Positions 1 through 9,714 of a DNA stretch of 28,932 nucleotides are shown in pieces. The stretch comes from Gryganskiella cystojenkinii. Its lineage: Eukaryota; Mortierellomycota; Mortierellomycetes; Mortierellales; Mortierellaceae. Location: contig JAAAIG010000488.1 of NCBI GenBank assembly GCA_015852425.1, positions 1 through 28,932 on the forward strand. The letters run 5' to 3'. Both the position numbers and the translations under genes were made by a program. Each line of letters begins with the position of its first letter. Positions within the stretch are counted from its first letter, which is position 1. Under the pieces are notes generated by a model. It was not told the DNA's origin, made no database searches, and saw only the letters and a list, made by a program, of their open reading frames with translations.

Positions 1-1111
1 AACCCTCGACGACAAAGGATTCGATAGTGCTCGAATGTCTCATGAGAGCATCCAGGGACGATCGTCCAAATGTTCCCGAATACCCCAACGTGATCTCTCG
101 CCAACCCAGCGAGCTTACCCCTAACACTTGGGTCAAGATCTCGTCCGTCAATCCAGGGACAATCCAGATGATTTTCACGAGCAGGGGAACGGCATCTTTC
201 AACCCCGTCAAAAACGTCATCGCTCTCCAAGGCACGATTTTATGAATCTCCAATACCTCCAAATGCGGACATCTCTGGAGGTAGGGCAAGAGCAGTTCTT
301 CCGTTGCGCTTGAGCCGCTCAACGATAGGTGCCTGAGCGAAGGCAATCCGGGGAGAGAAATCGTAGGTTCTTGACTCCACGATTGGTGATGATGGCTTTC
401 GGCTCTTGTACCATTGTCGATAAACAGGGACTCGAGAGATTCGGACCGAATCCAGTAAAGAATGCACCACGCTCGGGGGTCTGATAATTCCGCGCGGTCC
501 GGCGACCGCAATCGCTCAAGGTTTCCAGACAGAGACAAGTGCCGTAACTGCGAAAATCGTTTCAGGAGCGGCACCAGCAAATCTAGAGAGGATATATTAC
601 CCGCATTCTCCATGACATGAGGGAAGTTGAGTTCAAGTTTTTGCAAATCTGGCGAGTCCTCTGGGGACCAACTAAGCAAAAGAGAACCATGATCGTATCC
701 TTGACGCGTTGAAAAAGACGTCAGATATTTTCGATTCAGATTGAAGGCGACCTGGGCTGCTTGACGATCGAACTGGAAGCATGAGTGTTCATCCCGGAGT
801 GTGACTTGATCCCAGAGATAAGTGTACCAGAGTAGGCGCCACGACTTTGGCACGAGCTGGCAACTGGCTCGATCGGAGGGATTGAGGTACTGGGCGACAT
901 GGGGGACAAGTTCAGGGAGGAAACGGTTCCACAGGGCTTCTTTGAATCGTTGAATCTGATCCCACCAGAGCTTTCTCCAGGTAAAAGATACTTGTGAGCA
1001 ACGGCTCCAGTCTGCTGCCGAGAGCTTGATAGCGGTGTTGGTGATTGTCTCTGAGGAGAGTCCGTTCCACCCTTTATAGCGATTTGTCCGGCGAGTGCAT
1101 GTTGATGACAT
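1..1111 (-). CDS. F-box/leucine-rich-like protein, 5' part, runs off left edge
   Basis: A reading frame on the minus strand is open from the window edge (position 1) back to an ATG at 1109-1111, about 370 codons with no stop; its 3' end lies outside the window. Residues about 64-100 resemble an F-box: they begin FLPELVPHVAQYLNPSDRA and continue with SWRLLWYTYLWDQVTL, the usual run of hydrophobic and Trp positions ending in the first-strand segment. Downstream come leucine-rich segments such as LPSLRHLSLSG, CPHLEVLEIH and LQKLELNFPHV, typical of divergent LRRs. Such proteins normally recruit substrates to an SCF ubiquitin ligase through Skp1; that role is inferred from the family. The start is uncertain: the ATG has A at -3, but the frame stays open further upstream, and the F-box lies unusually far (about 63 residues) from this Met, so an upstream exon or different start is possible. 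Single exon within the window. Confidence 0.8.
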   Translation of the reverse strand, partial: MSSTCTRRTNRYKGWNGLSSETITNTAIKLSAADWSRCSQVSFTWRKLWWDQIQRFKEALWNRFLPELVPHVAQYLNPSDRASCQLVPKSWRLLWYTYLWDQVTLRDEHSCFQFDRQAAQVAFNLNRKYLTSFSTRQGYDHGSLLLSWSPEDSPDLQKLELNFPHVMENAGNISSLDLLVPLLKRFSQLRHLSLSGNLERLRSPDRAELSDPRAWCILYWIRSESLESLFIDNGTRAESHHHQSWSQEPTISLPGLPSLRHLSLSGSSATEELLLPYLQRCPHLEVLEIHKIVPWRAMTFLTGLKDAVPLLVKIIWIVPGLTDEILTQVLGVSSLGWREITLGYSGTFGRSSLDALMRHSSTIESFVVEG

Positions 1112-1955
1112 TGTAATGTTCGGTCTCGGCAATGGCGTTAGATCTAGAGAAAGCAGTGACGATGGCGGAGATATTGTTGAGGGCAATGGTGACGGTGTAC
1201 GATAGGGACTTTTGCAGCTGGTCTTGTTCTCTGACATTTTGTATCGTTGAATGGATTGGTAACAGAGCAAGAAACACGAAAGCTCAAGTGGTGGGGTGGC
1301 ACATTTTTTGGTTTCTTTTCAGGTGGTGGCAAAAAGTCAAAACCTTGTTGGTTTTACTATACCCTTGTAAGCGCATACCCTTAATCGCAAAAGTGCCGCG
1401 GGAAATGAGGCAAAGTGGCAAACAATGCATTTCTACTCCTTTTTCCTTTTCATCCATCCATCAAACATCCTCTCCCCTTCCCACAACGTTCCCTTGTGCA
1501 CTCTCACATACTGCTGATCTTTCTCTTAGCCGACACTCTCGATAGCACTTTGATTTTGGTAATGAGAAGACTTGGGAGGGGGAGGGGGGAGTGAACACCT
1601 GCGGTCTTTGTCGTTTTTATTCAAGAGATCATTCCTTGTGAAGTGTGGGTCCCAAGTCTTCGCTCTTTTTGTCGGTCACTGCATCTCTTTCCCAAACTCC
1701 CCCAGGTCACATCAAGGCAGTTACGCTTTTCCGTTCTTGCTGCGGACTTCTTGTAACAGAGGAGTCTGGGTGTCAAGAGCCGTTAAAGGGGAATTAGTGC
1801 TGATGTGGTCTGGAAGGTGTAGTCGTCGCTTGAAGAGTTCTTGGTAAACCAGGTAAGGGATGGGGTGGGGCGCGATTGGCCTGCCGCCTGCTCGTGGCGC
1901 GCCCTGCACGGCTGTTGAGAAACAGTTGACTGAGAGCAGGCCTACGTAGATGTAA
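1112..1955. other. Intergenic, no supported gene
   Basis: This interval lies upstream of the F-box gene. The reading frames in it have no recognisable domain, contain biased low-information translation, and overlap each other on both strands. A pyrimidine-rich stretch at about 1437-1500 on the plus strand and a G-rich run at 1577-1590 are the only visible compositional features. It probably holds the F-box gene promoter. Confidence 0.5.
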
Positions 1956-2970
1956 CCTAAACGATCTCCAAAAACGTGGAAAGTTCAATGCCCAGTTTGT
2001 GGCGAGGATATGGAGAGAAAGTCGGCGCGACGCTACTTTGATCGGAAACACACAGATAACACCACTCACTCAATGAAGAGAAAACGACTTGAATATCAGG
2101 GAAAAGAAGATCCTGGGGATGTCGCCGGCCGAAGTCGACTGCGTCAAGAGCGAAGATATTAAAAGTCGTTTTTGGAGATATCCCGGTGGATGTTGTCGAG
2201 TCCTACATGAAGCACATGTGAACCAGTCCTGTGAGGGTATCGTCAAAGCGACCTTCCTTCAATGTGATCTTGCCCATCCTCTACCCGTCCAAGGTTTTGA
2301 AAGCCTTGAAACCAGGATGCACAATGGAAGACCCCAGGCTTTCTCAAATGTTCGACTTTTTATTGGATTCGATTTTTTCATCTGCACTAATCCCATGTAA
2401 ACAATTATTCAATTCGACAATTATTCGATATCTGAGAATCCATGATGGAAACATTCAACATGAATGACACCCACCTGTTACCCCTGAGCCTGGATTTGGG
2501 AGAAAGACCGCAGGAACTGACCGAGGCGGACCTGGAAGTGATTGAGTTTAGGAGGACCGGAAGGCAGAGAGCGATTTGCAAGAGCTATCATCCAAACGGG
2601 CATATCGTGGCTTGAGGTGCACTGTGTCGAGGGGTATTGCCGTGACGTTCTCACCGATCCACATGCTGAGCCACCATTTGCGAACCCTTCAAGGGACAGG
2701 AACCACACAATACAACAGGAGGCTGAAAATGGTGACTCTGCTTGATCGTCATGGTAACCAACGGCTAACTGTTGGTGGCAGAGTCCACAGCTTCCTCGTG
2801 ACGGCCGGGAATCAAAATGGGGTAATCAGTGACGACATTTTAAGACCTGCACAAGTCCGCTCATCATTCGGTCACTTACACGGCGCGAAGGACTGGGTTC
2901 ATTGGCCATTCTGCCTTTTCCCAGATACCGGCTACAATTTTTACATTGGCACAGTAGGCTACCAATGATG
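1956..2970 (+). pseudogene. Possible decayed coding sequence, family not recognised
   Basis: Several consecutive stretches on the plus strand read like protein but in different frames separated by stops. Around 1980-2070 there is a zinc-finger-like pattern, C-x2-C-x16-H-x5-H, within KVQCPVCGEDMERKSARRYF and the following residues, then a basic run. Around 2130-2465 another frame reads AKILKVVFGDIPVDVVESYM, a TGA, then PSFNVILPILYPSKVLKALK and DPRLSQMFDFLLDSIF. At 2460-2615 an ATG opens a 51-codon frame containing ELTEADLEVIEFRRTGRQRA. A further frame to the stop at 2968 contains TLLDRHGNQRLTVGGRVHSF. Base composition here is more balanced than in the AT-rich flanks. This fits a gene or mobile-element coding region broken by frameshifts and stops, but an intact gene with unrecognised introns is not excluded. 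No terminal repeats or target duplications were seen. Confidence 0.3.
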
Positions 2971-5900
2971 TTTCGCAAGCAGCAATCATTCATCGCCTAT
3001 AAAAGATTTAACGAGTGCGGAAGACCAGCTCTTCAGGCAGAAGACTTACAACCTACAACATGCACTTGATGTGTCCACTCAGCCGAATTCAGCCAGCAAG
3101 CTGTCAGATCTTGCGAACTGTTTCTCTCAAAAAACAAGCTTTATTCATCGCAACAATAACAATAAGTAATTATATTTGTCACATAAATCCATTACAAACA
3201 ATTTTAGTTGAACGGGGTATTTGTTCGAGCATCCTTGTTGACACGAGCTACTGGGGCTTCGCACCCTTGTCCCGAGATGAATGAATGAAATTGCATCAAC
3301 AACTACCAAGCAACGATGTTTTGCCCTAGGACGCGACTTGCACTAGTTATCCATAAGAAAAAAAAATCTACGCAAACTGAAAGTTCTTTCTTTTTCGCCG
3401 TGTTGGTCGTCATTCTGGCTTCTTTCCTCTCTGGACCAGCAAATCGTGCAACAACAATAATAATAACCAGCAACGTATCTCGCAGATGGTATTGCATCTG
3501 CACCTCAGTGCCAGCGTGGTGCCACAGCAGTAGTCAAAGATGAAAACGTGATGAACAGTGTTGTTGTTGTTGCTGCTGCTACTGGTGTTTGCCCTGCCAC
3601 ATTGATTTTTTTGCAAAGCTTTCAACTTTTCGGATGGGTGGCCGACCCTTTGATGTTCTTTGTGTTCACAAAATATAAACTAAAACTTTGATGAAATTCC
3701 TGTTTGTCGAAAGGATACTCGGATGGCTCTCCCGACAAGAAAAAACACAGGAGAAAAAACCTCATTGAGAGCACACGAGGCAGTTTGGAGAGAAAGCTGG
3801 AAAAGTTCTCCAAAGAAAAATAAATAAAAAGGCAACAGCCCACGGTCACACAGCATTTCCTTTTTTTTTTCTCGACTTTGTTGCTCATTCTTTGTTGTTG
3901 CTCTCGCGTTTGCGGCAAGTTGGTAGAGCCTGGTAGAAACTTTAACTTTTACGGACAAATTGCTCAATACCTCCGGATGATAGAATATTTCGTTTCTCTT
4001 TGACTTTTTGTCTGACAGGTGGTGGCTGAAAGTGTGTAGTCTAACAGCGTAAATGATGAGTACATGAATTCGTTTTGCGTACGTGCGTGCGCGGTGGACA
4101 AGAAGAAAAAGTGGCAAAAAAGAAAATCGCCGATGGCACATCTTTGTATAAACCACGCCTTCGTTGGCGTAATAAGCAACAAGAAAAGCGATTGCTTTGT
4201 ACTGTATCTTGAAAGTATTTTTTGACTCGAAAAATTGATAATACGCCAAGGAATGATGGATCGTCACTGGCACTGCACTAAGTTCGAAACAACTTTTGAG
4301 CGCCGAAAACCACGAACGTATAGTTTTTCTAGAATTTTTTTGTTGTCAATTCGCCACAGTTCCTATTTCGTTCAGGGTTGAGGATCCTCACCCGCCTGAC
4401 CACTGGAATGTCAAAAAGCTGGGCAAATTTATGTCAAAAGAGTGGAAATGCTACAGCCCTAATATGGTGCCTGTGCTTCTCGTCAACTATGGAGTTTGGG
4501 AGCGGGATACGGCACAGATTTCTGATAGAGCATCGGCAAGGGGATCCGATACCCATTCTTTATTTTTTTATGCCAAGAATTTCTGAGCAAAATGAAATTA
4601 ATCAACTGGGTTTGGGGGAGGCTACCAATAACGCCCAATGGATACCCTACAGCTGTGCCTGGCGTCCCTCTTATCACCCTTCCTGCTAAGCTAAATTGTT
4701 AAGATCTTGGGACCATCCTTCCAAGTTGATTCCTCAATTCATTCTTTATCAGACACACTACTATTTGCTTTACGTCCTTTAAGTTATTTCGTTGCTTCGA
4801 GCCTGATCATCAACACCCAATCAAACGAGCCAAGAAGCGAAACTCAAAAAAAACTAAACAAAAGTGAACCATAAACTGGGGTCAAGGGCCACCTTTGCTC
4901 CCGCACAAAAAAAACAAACAACCAGTACCAAGCAAACAAATATTCTCAGCGGAGTTGGACTTGCGAGCACCAAAACTGCGGGCCAAGCTTTTTTTTTCAC
5001 GTCTTGAGGGAATTCTCAAACCTTGAGTTGAGTGGAAACAAGCTGGAGCGTGCCAAAAGAAAAACATTCAATTGAACATCGTCGGGAGTACGTGCGGTGT
5101 TTCTTCAGATGATTGTTTGATTTTATCCACATGGGATCCATTTCTTGTTTGTTTTTTGAGGGAAAAGGCGAGAGAAAGAGTTGCTATTCATTCAGCAGTG
5201 CAGCACTGGATCGATATTGTTTGCTTGTACGCCCATCCTCACTTTTCTTTGGGGATGACACGTTTTTTTTTTTCTTCTTATTTACTTTTGCTCGTCATGA
5301 GAGTGATTTTGTCCGACATTGCAGTTTGTGCATCAGAAAGAAAAGGAGGTTTTTTTCTATTGCTCTCTGACACGAACAAGAAAAGGCATAAAGTCGACAA
5401 ACAGTGGGAAAAATGTTTGTGATAGACATTGCATAACTTTTTGTGAGGTGGGATACATAGAACGACCGGATGTCGTTCCTTTTTTGCTCTTTTCTCTTGC
5501 CTTCAGGGTACAAGTAAGGGTCACAACGTGCATCAAATTGGTTGAACTCAGGTTTCTTTGATGAAAGGGAAATCATGGTTTGAAAGGAGAAGGGGGAAGG
5601 GATAAGGAGTCCAGAGAAGACATTGAGTTTATTCTGATTTTTTTTTTTTTACATTTTACGTTCATCGACCGGTCACAACATCCCCGGATAGCGATCCCGG
5701 ACACTGTCACCAGCATAAAAAAATCAACAAACCCATCAGAAAGCACCATAATAATAATAATAATAATAATTTCTCGCAAAAGCCCAAATGTATATCCAGT
5801 AAACTGTGTATATCTGACCACCTGCTTTGAGATTTTGGGGGACCACAGGACATGAGTAAGGCGGAATACATGAAAGCGAAAAACACACACGCACACCCGA

Positions 5901-6900
5901 AGTAGAGCAAAGAAAAGGAGGGCATGGGCGTCACCCTACCCAGAAGTCTTGGAGTTTTGATGAAAAAAGAAAGAAGCTTTGGAAGATGAATGAGAACAAC
6001 AAAAGGGCCAAATCAAAAAAATATCGGCTTTCGTGGGACTCTCTTAATTTCTTTCACCGAAAAAAGAAGTGTTAATTGGTGGCCGCCGATTTGAATTATC
6101 GATTTCGCCTTTGCTGTGGAATCTCACTCCTCCCTCGCCCGCCTTGCTCGGCCAACGAACCGTTGAATGAACAGCGTTTACCGAATTAACGGATGGCGTG
6201 GCGTTATTATTTTTGTTTTGTTTCGTAGGCTCATTGATAGGACAGGGACAGTAGACGACCACAACACGACATCAAGAGACAAAGGAAAACAGCGATCAAA
6301 AATATAAGACTTGATTGCTATTCAATCTTGCAGTTCAAAAAAAAAATAACAAAACAACAACAAAAAAACATGGATGAGAGCGCGTGCTCGTTTTTAGCGA
6401 GTTTGCCAGTGCTTCCATAGCAAGTGGGGGCGGGATGGGGTTCCTTGATAATGCATCCCCTTGTTTTTTCATTCTATACTCTTTACTCATGGTTCGACTG
6501 GTGTTTGCCAACATCATGGTACACTGCAGATCATTGGTTGGACTGCTAAAACCTTACTTACTGTTCCAGCAAGAGTGACGAGAAAGAGCGAAAGAAGCGA
6601 AAAAAAAAGTGAGAGCGTCAAAATGGTGGACACAGACATGCAAAAAAATAAGTGAAAAGAGCGTGTCTCTCTTTCAATCCACTGCTCTCTTTACTTTATC
6701 TAGCACGAAATTTTTCTCTTGGAAGCAAAGAAGAAAGAAAGCAAGCGAAAATGTAGCACTACTATTTCTTTTCTTGAACATAGCATTCTTCCTCGGAGAA
6801 CAAACCGCGCCCATATAATGCTGGCCCTCAAACGCTTCCTCCCCCCGCTTTCTCCATCTCTTTTTCCATTCTTTCCCACTTTCCCATCTTTTTACTTTCG
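2971..6900. other. Long gene-free AT-rich region
   Basis: Nearly 4 kb with no reading frame that shows a recognisable domain or a plausible exon series. The longest frames (for example minus strand 3680-4273, 197 codons; plus 4296-4586) have the composition expected of AT-rich noise. It contains many A and T homopolymers, an imperfect run of GTT/GCT triplets at about 3558-3588, and an ATA/AAT trinucleotide run at 5749-5771. It lies upstream of the C2H2 gene and may contain its distal regulatory DNA, a long 5' UTR or non-coding transcripts; the sequence alone does not decide this. Confidence 0.5.
5749..5771. repeat. (AAT)n trinucleotide microsatellite
   Basis: An uninterrupted ATA/AAT run of about seven to eight units in intergenic DNA. 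It is a simple sequence repeat with no associated gene. Confidence 0.8.
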
Positions 6901-7034
6901 CTTCTCATTATCGCTAACGATTGTCGTAACATTTTACTACAGGCAACAAGAAAAAAAACAGATCCTCGCCCACTCCTCAAATCTTTTTGTTTTTTTTGGT
7001 CCTTTCAAACCGCCTCCACATTTGCACATACACA
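6801..7034 (+). promoter_or_regulatory. Leader region of the C2H2 gene with TATA-like box, CT-rich tract and splice-acceptor-like site
   Basis: A TATA-like CATATAA sits near 6812. A pyrimidine-rich tract runs from about 6836 to 6905, of the kind seen near fungal transcription starts. At 6913-6942 a GCTAAC branch-point-like motif is followed by a T/C-rich run and CTACAG, which looks like a 3' splice site for an intron in the 5' untranslated leader; no matching donor could be chosen with confidence. Confidence 0.35.
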
Positions 7035-8831
7035 ATGTACTCCCCGCCCTTCGCACAGCCTCCGCAACAAGGACAGTCTCTTACACAGCACCAACACCAT
7101 CAGCAGCACCGCCAGGAACTAGCCTGGCTTTCTCAACAGCCCAATCTTGATACCCCTTCCCCACTTCAGCCATCTGCACTTTCGCCTCCACATCAACAAC
7201 AGCACAGCAATCATCATCATCATCATCACGCACAACAACAACATCACCTTGAGCAGCTTGTAGAACTTCAACCTCACCATTCTTTTTTGCAAGAAGCTCC
7301 CTCATCACACCAACATCATCCGGATTCCCTGCCTCAGTCTTACAGACACGAGAATTCTCTTCCACCAATCCCACGGTACTCTCAACAACAATTTCCTTCC
7401 TCGCCCTTGGACCCACTGTCACCACAACAGTTTCAAGCACAGCAGCAAGCACAACAATCTCCCGTACAGTACCACAGCAATAGCGGTAACGCACTGCCAC
7501 ATTCTCCGCAACAACAATCACAAGATCAACAACAACCCGAGGACCCGGTCTATCATCACGCCACATCCGGACCAGCCAGCGCCACTGCTGACGGGACGCC
7601 AATTGAGGTGATTCCCTCACACGGATCCCTCGCACCGCCAATGCCTTGGGGTATGGTCGACTATGGGGGTAAGGACTTGTTCGTGGCGCCAGAGGATTTA
7701 AGCATGCAACCACCAGTCGTAGGCGGCTTCGTGAACCCTCTACACCTGTTCACCTCTCCACCCTCGCGTCCTCTTTCAGCTCTTTCAGCTTCTTCCCCGA
7801 CTCCGTCTCCTTCGGCCTCCTTGTCCTCGATGGCCTCTCCTTCTCCGTCGTCGTCCATGTCGGCTCACCATTATCACTCTCATCCTCATCACCATCATCA
7901 CAACTACCATCACCCTCACCATCAGTACCAAGACGGCGGTGGGGATGATAGTGAGAGCTTTACGGGCACGGATGATGATGAGGTCCGAATCCAACTTGCC
8001 GGCGCCGATCCTTCCTATCTCGCGTCGACGCCTCCCCTGAGTCCTCATAGCCCCGGTAGTTACCACGGTCATCATGATCATCAGCATGATTATTACTCGC
8101 ATCATCACCACCATCACGGTCAGCACCCATCCCAGGCACCGCACAGTCATCAACAGGGTCTTATCCAGTCCCTCGCCAGCATGACCACGGCCTCAAGCCC
8201 AAGGTCCGGCCCTGTCTCGCCCTTCAGAGTTCGCGTCAGTGGCGGCAGTATGTCGGGTCACCATGATGGCAGCGGTCTTGTCCAGGCCTTGACAAGCGCT
8301 GACCCTTACTCGCGCAGCACCTATGGCGGCTTTGGCCATGAGAGCCACGGCCACGCACCACATCATCTACATACTACTTCTCCCACAATGGCCATCGGTG
8401 GTGGTGGTGCTCATGTCGATGATGGTGAGGGCGTCACCGGCGGCGCAGAGGAAGAAGAGCGTCTATTCCAATGTGACCAGTGTCAGAAACGTTTCTTGCG
8501 TCAGTACAACCTGAATGCGCATCTCAAGACCCATTCCCTGGAACGTAACCACCCTTGTGACCAATGTCCCAAATCGTTCCTGAGACCGTACGATCTCTCG
8601 AGACATCAGCGAATCCATACAAAGGATAAGCCCTATACCTGTAAGATCTGTGGTCTGATCTTTATCCGGAACGATGCCATCTGGAGACATTATCGAAAGG
8701 CCCATCAGGGTCATCCAGACGTCCCAACATCGAGAAGAGAAAAGAGTCTGGTCAGCAAGGCCGCTGCTGGAATGCCGTCCTCGGCCGCTCGTCAGATGAT
8801 GTCGTCCTCGCCTCCACCCTCGTTTGATTGA
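7035..8831 (+). CDS. C2H2 zinc-finger transcription factor with His/Gln-rich regions
   Basis: Intronless gene of 598 residues, probably a nuclear sequence-specific DNA-binding regulator. Three adjacent C2H2 fingers lie near the C-terminus: C480-x2-C483-x12-H496-x3-H500, C508-x2-C511-x12-H524-x3-H528 and C536-x2-C539-x12-H552-x4-H557. The second and third carry the helices RPYDLSRHQRIH and RNDAIWRHYRKAH. The linkers are not the classical TGEKP type (SLERNHP and TKDKPYT). About 475 residues before the fingers are low complexity: Gln/His-rich near residues 20-190, Ser/Pro-rich at 245-275, and His-rich blocks around 276-298 and 345-380. An acidic patch follows near 300-315. The ATG at 7035 is preferred over one 16 codons upstream because it has A at -3 (CACAATG) and the upstream 16 residues are hydrophobic, read from what looks like leader. 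Finger style is loosely like Rpn4/Crz1/Azf1-type fungal regulators, but no orthologue can be named and target genes are unknown. Confidence 0.9.
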   Translation: MYSPPFAQPPQQGQSLTQHQHHQQHRQELAWLSQQPNLDTPSPLQPSALSPPHQQQHSNHHHHHHAQQQHHLEQLVELQPHHSFLQEAPSSHQHHPDSLPQSYRHENSLPPIPRYSQQQFPSSPLDPLSPQQFQAQQQAQQSPVQYHSNSGNALPHSPQQQSQDQQQPEDPVYHHATSGPASATADGTPIEVIPSHGSLAPPMPWGMVDYGGKDLFVAPEDLSMQPPVVGGFVNPLHLFTSPPSRPLSALSASSPTPSPSASLSSMASPSPSSSMSAHHYHSHPHHHHHNYHHPHHQYQDGGGDDSESFTGTDDDEVRIQLAGADPSYLASTPPLSPHSPGSYHGHHDHQHDYYSHHHHHHGQHPSQAPHSHQQGLIQSLASMTTASSPRSGPVSPFRVRVSGGSMSGHHDGSGLVQALTSADPYSRSTYGGFGHESHGHAPHHLHTTSPTMAIGGGGAHVDDGEGVTGGAEEEERLFQCDQCQKRFLRQYNLNAHLKTHSLERNHPCDQCPKSFLRPYDLSRHQRIHTKDKPYTCKICGLIFIRNDAIWRHYRKAHQGHPDVPTSRREKSLVSKAAAGMPSSAARQMMSSSPPPSFD

Positions 8832-9714
8832 CAAACAAAACAAGCATGCCTATAGAATGTTTTGTCACCCTGTACATACAAAAAGCGTCTTCTTCTTTTC
8901 CCACATAAAAAACAAATTAAAAAAAAATCATTTGCTCAAACTCATGTTGTTGATGCATATTTTTCGACGTTGGGCACTTGAATCTTTCCCAGAGAGCAGT
9001 GGGAGACAAAAGTGGATTTTTTTGTATTTTGAACTTTGCGGATGAGTTGAAAGAGAAATCAAGAAAAATGAGGCTAATCAAAAACAGGATTTTTTGCGTG
9101 CTGAAATAAAAGTGAAAAAAATACATGGAGTGAGTAAAACGAAAAGAAAAAATAACGAATCAAAACAAAAGGTGATATTGAGAAAGAAAACCAAAAAAAA
9201 AAACAAAGAGAGGTATAAAGAGAGAGGCACAAAGGAAAAGGCAGGCTATTATGATTGGTGGGTCCAGGACCCCACAGCCAAGAGAGGGAGCCAGTGCGAG
9301 AGCGTGAGGATGTGAGATAAGAGGGAGGGAGGAAGGAGAGGCACGAAAGCAACAGAGGCTATGAGGGTTAAACTGTGCAGTAATAAAAACAAAAAAAGAC
9401 CAAGGATATCGCTGTTGGAAGAGTTGGGGATGGGGATGAGGAATCAGGTGCAGCACGGAGAAACGGTCGGGAGAGTGACCCGACAAAAAAAGACGATGGA
9501 GAACGTAACAACCGTTGTGGAATAATCGATTTGCTTTTAGAGGATGGGCACAAAAACAGGCAAGCACAAAAAAGAGTGGAAAGAGGCATAATGAAGACAT
9601 AAAGCAAGCAAATTAGGTGAATAAGAGAATGGAAAAATACAAGTGTCCTGAATTCACAGTGACGGCTCCTTTTGTCCTCCATGGCTGGTATTGAAGCGCA
9701 AGCAAATTTGGAAA
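8832..9714. other. Convergent 3' intergenic region, purine-rich
   Basis: Tail-to-tail spacer between the C2H2 gene and the RNA-binding protein gene. From about 9060 to 9620 the plus strand is strongly A/G-rich, including runs such as AAAGAGAGAGGC. No gene was seen. It should contain both genes' 3' untranslated regions. Confidence 0.6.
9105..9110 (+). terminator. AATAAA-type polyadenylation signal candidate for the C2H2 gene
   Basis: An exact AATAAA about 275 bp after the stop codon at 8831, followed by A-rich sequence. The motif is common in AT-rich DNA, so this is only a candidate. Confidence 0.25.

Noticed and set aside
1132..1545. 137-codon plus-strand frame beside the F-box gene
   Set aside because: Its start overlaps the likely promoter of the F-box gene, composition is erratic (many Trp, Cys, Ser) and nothing is recognisable.
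3680..4273. 197-codon minus-strand frame in the gene-free region
   Set aside because: Overlapped by two other frames on the same strand, rich in Phe, Leu, Ser and Lys from AT-rich DNA, with no domain or promoter context.
4278..4295. GTTCGAAAC, a possible tRNA T-loop
   Set aside because: Flanking bases cannot form the five-base-pair T stem and no cloverleaf is apparent.
6987..7034. Upstream Met as start of the C2H2 gene, adding 16 residues
   Set aside because: The extra residues are hydrophobic and come from T-rich leader sequence; the ATG at 7035 has a better context and begins the Gln/Pro-rich domain.
7081..7713. 210-codon minus-strand frame opposite the C2H2 gene
   Set aside because: It is antisense to His/Gln/Pro repeats and reads as Val/Asp/Arg-rich sequence without a domain.
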